This document shows positions 24,457 through 29,996 of a stretch of DNA of 29,996 bases, one piece after another; positions within the stretch are counted from its first letter, which is position 1; the number at the start of each line of letters is the position of its first letter. The translations under genes and the position numbers were made by a program. The notes under the pieces are model-generated. The model was given only the letters and a program-made list of their open reading frames with translations. It was not told the DNA's origin and did no database searches. Origin of the DNA: Syntrophaceae bacterium UBA1163 (GTDB lineage Bacteria > Desulfobacterota > BSN033 > UBA1163); NCBI GenBank assembly GCA_002311635.1, contig DBZJ01000159.1, positions 22,240-52,235 of the forward strand, read 5' to 3'.

Positions 24457-26865
24457 ATGAAGGTCAGTCTGAATTGGATCAAAGAGTATGTCGAGATCAG
24501 GATGGGATTGAAGGAGTTGACCAACCTTCTGACCATGGCCGGTCTGGAAGTGGAAGGGGCCACCTCCGTGGGGGAGGGACTTGAGAAGGTGGTGGTGGCT
24601 GAGATTCAATCCATTCGAAGACACCCCAATGCAGATCGACTCTCATTGGTCGAGGCGAAGACGGATCGGGAAACCTTTTCAATCGTGTGCGGGGCGACCA
24701 ATATCAAAGAAGGCCAGAGAGTCCCGTTAGCCCTTGTCGGAGCCCGACTCCCGAACGGGGTTGAAATCAAGAGATCGAAGATCAGAGGAGTCGCCTCGGA
24801 TGGGATGCTGTGCTCAGAAACAGAGCTTGCACTCGGCCAGGATACTTCCGGGATTATGATTCTTCCGGCCTCTGTTTCCTTGGGGGAGGATTTAGGCGAG
24901 GCATTAAGCTTGAGGGATGCCGTTCTCGATATCAGCGTCACCCCTAATCGTCCGGACTGCCTCTGCGTCATCGGAGTGGCCCGAGAGATCGCTGCCTTAA
25001 CCCATCAGAGAATAAAGTATCCGGGCTCTTCTCTTACGAACCAGGGGGAGGAGATTCATCAAAAGACTTCCGTGACGATTTTAGATCAAGACTTGTGTCC
25101 CCGGTACGTGGCGAGGATGATCGAAAGGGTGAAGATCGGTCCTACTCCCAATTGGATGAGCAATCGATTGGAAAGTGTAGGGATACGATCCATTAATAAT
25201 GTCGTCGACGTGACCAACTACGTCATGATGGAATATGGACAGCCGCTCCACGCCTTCGATTTTGAATTACTGGGGGGAGGTCGGATTATCGTCCGGAGAG
25301 CGAAGGAGGGTGAGGAATTCATCACTCTCGACGGAGTCAAAAGGACCCTGGACGGAGAGATGCTCATGATCTGTGATGCTGCGAAGCCTGTTGCCGTCGC
25401 GGGCGTCATGGGTGGTCTCAATTCAGAGATCAAAGAAGATACGAAGCGGGTCCTCCTTGAAAGCGCCTATTTCAACCCGGCGGGGATTCGGAGGACATCC
25501 AAAAAGCTCAGTCTGGAAACAGAGGCAGCTTACCGTTTTGGAAGAGGGATCGACTACGGAGGATGTCTTGCTGCGGCGAACCGAGCCACCCAATTGATTC
25601 ATGACCTGGCGGACGGAAGGGCCGTGGAGGGCGTGGTGGATGTTTATCCCATACCGATTGAGCCAAGTCCAATTCGTTTGAGCGTCGAAAAGATTCATCA
25701 GGTGTTGGGGACCAAGGTTTCTGCCGCGTTGGCAAGGAATTATCTGGAAGATTTGGAACTGGAAGTTCGGGGAGAAGGTCAGGATTGTCTCGTGGTAACC
25801 CCTCCTTCTTTCAGAGGGGATTTGGAAAGAGAGATCGATCTCATTGAAGAAGTGGCCAGGCTGGATGGTTACGAGAAAATTCCTCTTACCCTTCCCAAAG
25901 GGCCTCCTTCCTCGGAAGGGAGAAGCAAGGAGTTCGTTGTCGAAAAGAAAGCGGTAGACACTCTCATCTATCACGGTTACCATGAAACGATTACCTATAG
26001 CTTTACCTCTCCTGCTTCCTGGGACAGGATTGCGCTCCCTTCGGACGATCCGAGAAGGAGGCACCTGCGAATCCTCAACCCGCTGACAGAAGATTTCTCA
26101 GTCATGAGGACCACGCTCATCCCGGGCCTGATGGAGACCGCACGGTACAATATCTCCAGGAAGAATTCCAATCTTAAGCTCTTTGAATTAAGAAAAGTAT
26201 TCTTTCCCCAAGAGGGTGAAAGGCTCCCGAAAGAAGTCAAATTTTTGGCGGGATTGGCCATGGGGTTCGACAGAGACCCGCATTGGGCCTTTTCTTCGAG
26301 ATCGGTTGATTTTTATGATGTGAAGGGTTGCGTGGAAGATCTTTTGGAGAACCTGCAAATTAAGGGGGCAAAGTTCAGCAGAGCGGACGATGTCCCTTAT
26401 CTTCATCCTGGAAAAGGCTCGAGGGTCGTGGTTGATCATGAGATTTTGGGAGTTTTAGGAGAAGCCCATCCCCAGGTTCTGGGCCACTACGAGCTTCATG
26501 GAGCGGCTTATCTATTTGAATTGGACTTTAGCAAGATGGTGAAGTGGGCAGGGGAAAGAAGGGGATTTCAGCCCCTGCCAAAATTCCCTGCGGTCTATAG
26601 AGATCTTTCCATCGTGGTCGACAAAGACCTGGAAGTAGAAAGAGTCATGGAAGCTATCCGGTCCTTCCATCAGCCTTTCGTCGAAGAGGTCGCCGTTTTC
26701 GATATCTATCAAGGACCTCCAATCCAGGGTGGAAAGAAGGGAATTTCCTGTCGAATCCGGTATCAGGCGAATGACCGAACCTTGACGGATGAAGAGGTCA
26801 ATCGATACCACGAAGAACTCTTCTCCAGATTAAAGGAGGGCTTCCAGCTCGATTTAAGACAATAG
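24457..26865 (+). CDS. pheT: Phenylalanyl-tRNA synthetase beta subunit
   Basis: Structural, editing and tRNA-binding subunit. The start ATG 24457 gives the universal MKVSLNWIKEYVEI. An in-frame ATG 66 bases upstream only translates the heptad array. Domains: EMAP/tRNA-binding domain (about 40-150, VVVAEIQSIRRHPNADRLSL), B3/B4 editing domain, B5 domain (VGIRSINNVVDVTNYVMMEY and the long DFELLGG part), catalytic-like region and the C-terminal ferredoxin-fold anticodon-binding domain (KFPAVYRDLSIVVDKDLEVE). 802 aa, normal. GGAG lies six bases before the start. Confidence 0.97.
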   Translation: MKVSLNWIKEYVEIRMGLKELTNLLTMAGLEVEGATSVGEGLEKVVVAEIQSIRRHPNADRLSLVEAKTDRETFSIVCGATNIKEGQRVPLALVGARLPNGVEIKRSKIRGVASDGMLCSETELALGQDTSGIMILPASVSLGEDLGEALSLRDAVLDISVTPNRPDCLCVIGVAREIAALTHQRIKYPGSSLTNQGEEIHQKTSVTILDQDLCPRYVARMIERVKIGPTPNWMSNRLESVGIRSINNVVDVTNYVMMEYGQPLHAFDFELLGGGRIIVRRAKEGEEFITLDGVKRTLDGEMLMICDAAKPVAVAGVMGGLNSEIKEDTKRVLLESAYFNPAGIRRTSKKLSLETEAAYRFGRGIDYGGCLAAANRATQLIHDLADGRAVEGVVDVYPIPIEPSPIRLSVEKIHQVLGTKVSAALARNYLEDLELEVRGEGQDCLVVTPPSFRGDLEREIDLIEEVARLDGYEKIPLTLPKGPPSSEGRSKEFVVEKKAVDTLIYHGYHETITYSFTSPASWDRIALPSDDPRRRHLRILNPLTEDFSVMRTTLIPGLMETARYNISRKNSNLKLFELRKVFFPQEGERLPKEVKFLAGLAMGFDRDPHWAFSSRSVDFYDVKGCVEDLLENLQIKGAKFSRADDVPYLHPGKGSRVVVDHEILGVLGEAHPQVLGHYELHGAAYLFELDFSKMVKWAGERRGFQPLPKFPAVYRDLSIVVDKDLEVERVMEAIRSFHQPFVEEVAVFDIYQGPPIQGGKKGISCRIRYQANDRTLTDEEVNRYHEELFSRLKEGFQLDLRQ

Positions 26866-26987
26866 ACATTGCCAAATTCTCTCAACCCCCTTTACTAGAG
26901 AAGGCGAGAGGGGATTTGCAATTTTCATCGTTCCAGGGTGGCGCACCCGTCACGAAATAATCCTTAGAAGAAAGGAGGAGATAGGCG
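26866..26987. other. pheT-ihfA spacer with imperfect inverted repeats
   Basis: CTCTCAACCCCC and GAGAGGGG are imperfect complements around 26878-26914, like the cores of the palindromic element. A small GGGTG/CACCC hairpin is at 26936-26948. The strong ribosome site AAGGAGG for ihfA ends the spacer. Confidence 0.35.
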
Positions 26988-27272
26988 ATGACGAAGGTGG
27001 ATATTGTGGAGAACATTTACGAGAAGGTGGGATTTTCGAAGAAAGAGGTGGCCAAGATTGTAGAATATATTTTTGATATCATCAAGGATAGCCTGATCAA
27101 GGAGGACAAGATCAAGATCTCCGGGTTTGGAAATTTTGTGGTTAGGAAAAAGAGGTCGAGGCGGGGCCGGAACCCGCAGACAGGGAGCGACATCGAGATC
27201 ACGGCAAGAAGGATCTTGACCTTTAAGCCAAGCCAGGTATTAAAGGGAGCCCTCAACCGTAAGGAGTCATAA
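26988..27272 (+). CDS. ihfA: Integration host factor subunit alpha
   Basis: DNA-bending HU/IHF-family protein of 94 aa. It shows the helical dimer part MTKVDIVENIYEKVGFSKKE, then SGFGNFVVRKKRSRRGRNPQ, with the minor-groove-intercalating Pro in RNPQTG, and ITARRILTFKPSQVLK. The pheT-ihfA order is the one found in Proteobacteria and is why I call alpha rather than beta or HU. IHF is often needed for sigma-54 promoters such as the one suspected at 13918. An AAGGAGG ribosome site precedes the ATG. Confidence 0.93.
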   Translation: MTKVDIVENIYEKVGFSKKEVAKIVEYIFDIIKDSLIKEDKIKISGFGNFVVRKKRSRRGRNPQTGSDIEITARRILTFKPSQVLKGALNRKES

Positions 27273-27341
27273 CTTTTTGAGGGTATTGTCAACGCCTGGC
27301 TTTCCTGCTCGTCCGCTGCAGGGAGAAGTTAGAGAGGAAAG

Positions 27342-27737
27342 ATGGGAAGGCTGCTCAAGGGGCATGAGATGGAGACCACCATTTCCCGCGAAAGGCTCTA
27401 TTATCGCATTGGAGAGGTGAGCCGTATTACCGGCCTCAAGCCTCACGTGCTGCGTTATTGGGAATCGGAGTTCAAGGCCATCAGGCCTCATAAAGAGGGA
27501 TCCTTGCAGCGGCTTTACCGGAGGAAAGACTTAGACCTCATCTTGAAGATAAAGAAACTCCTTTACGAGGAGGGGTTCACCATCGCTGGCGCAAAGAAAA
27601 AGATCAGGGATCTGGAAAGATTGGAAAACAAACAATTGAAGTTGAAACTGGTAGAGAAAGGGTCCAACGGAGAGGCCCATGAGTTTCTGATTGCCCTTCA
27701 GGAAGAACTGAAGGGGATCAAGAAAATATTGGAATAG
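27342..27737 (+). CDS. MerR-family transcriptional regulator
   Basis: Winged helix-turn-helix regulator of 131 aa (or 122 from the second ATG at 27369, which has a better AAGGGG site). The N-terminal part YYRIGEVSRITGLKPHVLRY, WESEF, RLYRRKDLDLILKIKKLLYE and GFTIAGAKKKI is the MerR DNA-binding domain. A C-terminal coiled coil (about 90-131) probably dimerises. No Cys or other metal ligands are seen. In many deltaproteobacteria a MerR gene of this kind closes the pheT-ihfA operon. Its ligand and targets are unknown. Confidence 0.9.
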   Translation: MGRLLKGHEMETTISRERLYYRIGEVSRITGLKPHVLRYWESEFKAIRPHKEGSLQRLYRRKDLDLILKIKKLLYEEGFTIAGAKKKIRDLERLENKQLKLKLVEKGSNGEAHEFLIALQEELKGIKKILE

Positions 27738-27799
27738 TTCATCCTGATTCAAAAATAAGTGAAGAATCGATTTTTTATGGCCCTTGAGAGGCAGAACAA

Positions 27800-27976
27800 A
27801 TGTCCAAGGTCATCATTGGTTTGCTGATTCTTGTATTTCTCGTCCTCATCCTCCTTTTATTCTGTATCGCTGTCCTAACCCTCGCTCTTCTGATCTTCAC
27901 CAGAAAGGGGAAAGAGGGAGCCAAAGGGGCGACCTTTCCTATCGATTGGAAAGCTGGACTTTTGAGGGAAACTTAA
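27800..27976 (+). CDS. Small single-span membrane protein
   Basis: 58 aa: MSKVIIG, then a run of about 27 mostly Leu/Val/Ile residues forming one long membrane segment, followed by a basic positive-inside stretch TRKGKEGAKG and a short tail. GAGAGG precedes the ATG. No family is recognised. It lies between the merR gene and tRNA-Pro. It could be a real small membrane protein or a short chance frame. The regular codon pattern and ribosome site favour the former. Confidence 0.5.
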   Translation: MSKVIIGLLILVFLVLILLLFCIAVLTLALLIFTRKGKEGAKGATFPIDWKAGLLRET

Positions 27977-27990
27977 GTATACTAGACAGT

Positions 27991-28070
27991 GATACAAACG
28001 CATTAGATGCGTTGAGGTTGACCCTCAACCTCTCCCTCTCTTCTTGAAGGGGAGAGGGGAAGAAGATGAA
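27991..28070. repeat. Degenerate relative of the palindromic element
   Basis: GATACAAACGCATTA (27991-28005) matches the end of the 124-bp element at 15055-15178. A CCTCTCCCTCTC / GGGGAGAGGGG hairpin core (28029-28060) follows. The right-hand end is missing, so it is a partial copy, lying just before tRNA-Pro. Confidence 0.55.
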
Positions 28071-28087
28071 GCGAGAATTCTGATGAT

Positions 28088-28164
<77 letters not shown>

Positions 28165-28545
28165 TTTCCGCTTTTTCTTTTCAATAAGTTCCCAACTTGG
28201 CTCCAGTATTAACTGACTATTAACTTTTTTCCCCCCTCATGATGTCTACCAATCTACCTGTTCGTTAGTTTGCATATCCTTGAGTCGTTGCAATACTTGA
28301 ATGACCATAGACTTCCTTTAGCTCATCCAAATTGTAACCATCATCCAACCGCTGTGCTGAAAGTTAGAAGTGAAATAATTTAGAACTTTTAAGAAAATCT
28401 TTTCCATTTTTGACCTTCTCTAATGACAATAGGAAATCCAAAAAAGCTTATATGAATGGTGATGAATTACTGTGCAGTTTCAACAATTGACACGAATTGA
28501 TATGTTGGCACTTTTAGGCATAAAAATTGCTCTTATTACAAAACA
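28165..28545. other. AT-rich intergenic region after tRNA-Pro; possible promoter for the acyltransferase
   Basis: No gene is seen in these 381 bp. TTGATA (28497-28502), an 18-base spacer and TAAAAA (28521-28526) could serve as a promoter for the next gene. Base composition falls sharply here compared with the operon upstream. Confidence 0.3.
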
Positions 28546-29739
28546 ATGGAACGCACATTATCGAATAAGAATCCACATTTTAAAAAGTATAAATTATTAG
28601 ACGCATTTAGAGGTTTGGCAATATTGTCGATTGTATGTTTTCACTTGTTGCCTTCCGAGCATTATGGATTTTATAAAAACGTCATAATGAAATATGGATT
28701 TCCCGGCCTTCCAGTCTTCTTTGTCATAAGCGGATATGCAATTGCAGCATCGATATCTAACGCTGCTTATTTTCAGCAGCCACATATGTTCTTAGTGCGC
28801 CGCCTTAAGAAAATATTTTTTTGCTATTGGTGGAGTTTATTAATTGCAGCTTTGTTCATTCCGTTTCTTCATGCCGTAGCTTTAACATTCAAGACACACG
28901 CTTTCATACTTTTCTCACCGTATTCTCTCATGGAGTGGATTCAGATAATAACCCTGGCAAAGATTTTTTCGGCAACGAGTTGGACGCTGAGCACGGCGTT
29001 CGATCCACTGAACGGGCCCCTATGGTTCCTGGCAATTATTGTGCAAGTATATATATATGTATTTATTTGTCTTTATTTTAAGAAATATTTCTCCTTCCTA
29101 ATGTTTATTGGATTCATTGCCTCACTACTAACGTATCTCGCTCCTATCAAAGACATTCTGCCATACGGTGTTTTTCTTCCATATTTTGCACAGTTCTATG
29201 TTGGATTTACGGTATATTCGTTATTGAGGAGGGGTTTTGTTCCAAAAAAGAAGCTGATCATATATCTATTTACATTTTTTCTCTTTGCATTTCATTGTTT
29301 CTGTGCCTTCGAAGATAGTCAACTTCGTACTTTGAGTTATGCTCTTACAATCGGCTATGTATTGTTGGTAATGTACAAATACGATCTCGAACTGGAGCGT
29401 TTTTTAGTTGTTAGGCTATTCACAATAATGGGCGCGTTTTCTTATAGTTTATACTTGCTACATTTTCCCTTGAATATATTGGCAGGAATGGTTGCAAGAA
29501 ATGTCATTCCATTTTTGGGGGACTTGATTCAGCCTCTTGTCGTGGTGGCTATCGTAATCACATTATCATTTATTTGGTATCTTTTCTTTGAAAAACCTTC
29601 AAGTCAAATCGACGTCCTTAAATGCCTGGCTTCACCTATAAATACAATAGCATCGGGTATAAAATTAGCAAGAAGAACGGCATTCAAGGGAATAGGACTC
29701 TCCAAAATACGGGTAGGAATTCGCTTTTCAGCCGAGTGA
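28546..29739 (+). CDS. Acyltransferase family 3 (OafA/YrhL-like) membrane protein
   Basis: Polytopic inner-membrane O-acyltransferase of 397 aa with about 10 membrane segments. The family start KYKLLDAFRGLAILSIVCFH has R22 and the conserved H33, followed by GFPGLPVFFVISGYAIA. The last helices end with the LHFPLN and FFEKP pattern typical of the family. These enzymes acetylate or acylate sugars of lipopolysaccharide, exopolysaccharide or peptidoglycan. The substrate here may be the polymer made by the locus at the other end of the window. The gene is AT-rich, lacks a good ribosome site and lies behind a tRNA gene, consistent with transfer. Confidence 0.9.
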   Translation: MERTLSNKNPHFKKYKLLDAFRGLAILSIVCFHLLPSEHYGFYKNVIMKYGFPGLPVFFVISGYAIAASISNAAYFQQPHMFLVRRLKKIFFCYWWSLLIAALFIPFLHAVALTFKTHAFILFSPYSLMEWIQIITLAKIFSATSWTLSTAFDPLNGPLWFLAIIVQVYIYVFICLYFKKYFSFLMFIGFIASLLTYLAPIKDILPYGVFLPYFAQFYVGFTVYSLLRRGFVPKKKLIIYLFTFFLFAFHCFCAFEDSQLRTLSYALTIGYVLLVMYKYDLELERFLVVRLFTIMGAFSYSLYLLHFPLNILAGMVARNVIPFLGDLIQPLVVVAIVITLSFIWYLFFEKPSSQIDVLKCLASPINTIASGIKLARRTAFKGIGLSKIRVGIRFSAE

Positions 29740-29760
29740 GCTGCTCAAATGGCCCCTCTT

Positions 29761-29977
29761 TAGGGACAACCGGCAAGAAAAGATCTTCGATGCCTTAGAT
29801 AGCACGGCTGGCCGCCATGACATCCGGTATTACGGATCGGAGAGAACAAATAGTCCGATACTATGGTTTCTATACTGACGTCTTTCGGGGACTTCGTGAA
29901 AAAAATCAAAAGCCCTGGTTACCTTTCTTTTTAAAAAGATACTTTCCGGGCCACATCTTCTTGGGGAACAGCGTATT
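29761..29977 (+). pseudogene. IS91-like (Y2) transposase C-terminal remnant, frameshifted
   Basis: RDNRQEKIFDALD is readable from about 29762. After a one-base shift, LAAMTSGITDRREQIVRYYG then FYTDVFRGLREK follows from 29808. The order FDxLE - LAAMTSHI - VRYYGxYS - RG is the C-terminal end of IS91/IS801-type transposases as remembered. The N-terminal two-tyrosine core is absent. The second frame stays open into the palindromic repeat end at 29978. Confidence 0.6.
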
Positions 29978-29996
29978 TAATACAAACGCATTAAGT
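29978..29996. repeat. End of another palindromic element copy, cut by the window
   Basis: TAATACAAACGCATTAA matches the terminus of the element at 15055-15178 and lies directly after the transposase remnant. The rest of the copy lies outside the window. Confidence 0.6.

Noticed and set aside
25423..26064. 213-aa minus-strand frame inside pheT
   Set aside because: Antisense to conserved PheT coding sequence, with no recognisable domain.
28505..28520. TTGGCACTTTTAGGCA as a sigma-54 promoter of the acyltransferase
   Set aside because: The GG and GC doublets are one base too close together.

Overview
The window looks like a chromosomal segment of a Gram-negative, deltaproteobacterial-type organism (Desulfobacterota/Syntrophobacterales-like). 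This is inferred from the gene order thrS-infC-rpmI-rplT-pheS-pheT-ihfA-merR, an IHF alpha subunit, an infC that appears to start at AUC, a sigma-54-like promoter and abundant repeat-filled spacers. No marker fixes the species. There is no rRNA and no CRISPR array.

Layout. (1) 1-6230, plus strand, AT-rich in its second half: a polysaccharide locus with an NAD-dependent sugar epimerase (cut by the window start), a GT4 glycosyltransferase, a MurJ/Wzx-like flippase, a second GT4 and a GT2. (2) 6272-7659, minus strand: a secreted PslG-like glycoside hydrolase coupled to the stump of a beta-helix protein. (3) 8130-10962: a permuted NlpC/P60-like protein, a GxxExxY-family protein and the bifunctional GDP-mannose enzyme ManC. 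Regions 1-3 together suggest an exported, mannose-containing polysaccharide. (4) 11429-13744: an accessory stretch with a PIN-domain toxin-antitoxin pair, an orphan MNT nucleotidyltransferase, two antitoxins whose toxins survive only as N-terminal stubs facing each other, and an ABC-transporter deletion chimera. (5) 13976-14893: a degenerate histidine-kinase-like protein behind a sigma-54-like promoter, ending in a strong terminator. (6) 15252-19857: tsaD, rsmA and clpB. (7) tRNA-Val(GAC), then the translation operon thrS-infC-rpmI-rplT-pheS-pheT-ihfA-merR, a small membrane protein and tRNA-Pro(GGG). (8) 28546-29996: an AT-rich acyltransferase-3 gene and an IS91-like transposase remnant.

The structure least explained by genes is a set of imperfect 7-bp-periodic arrays in the intergenic spacers. 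They lie ahead of rsmA, infC, rpmI, rplT and pheT, inside two dispersed repeats, and in one block of 22 heptads at 12685-12838. Each locus has its own heptad word but keeps strict 7-bp phase. Other notable points are the probable AUC start of infC, the probable CUG start of the flippase gene, and the toxin-toxin deletion scar at about 13124-13216.
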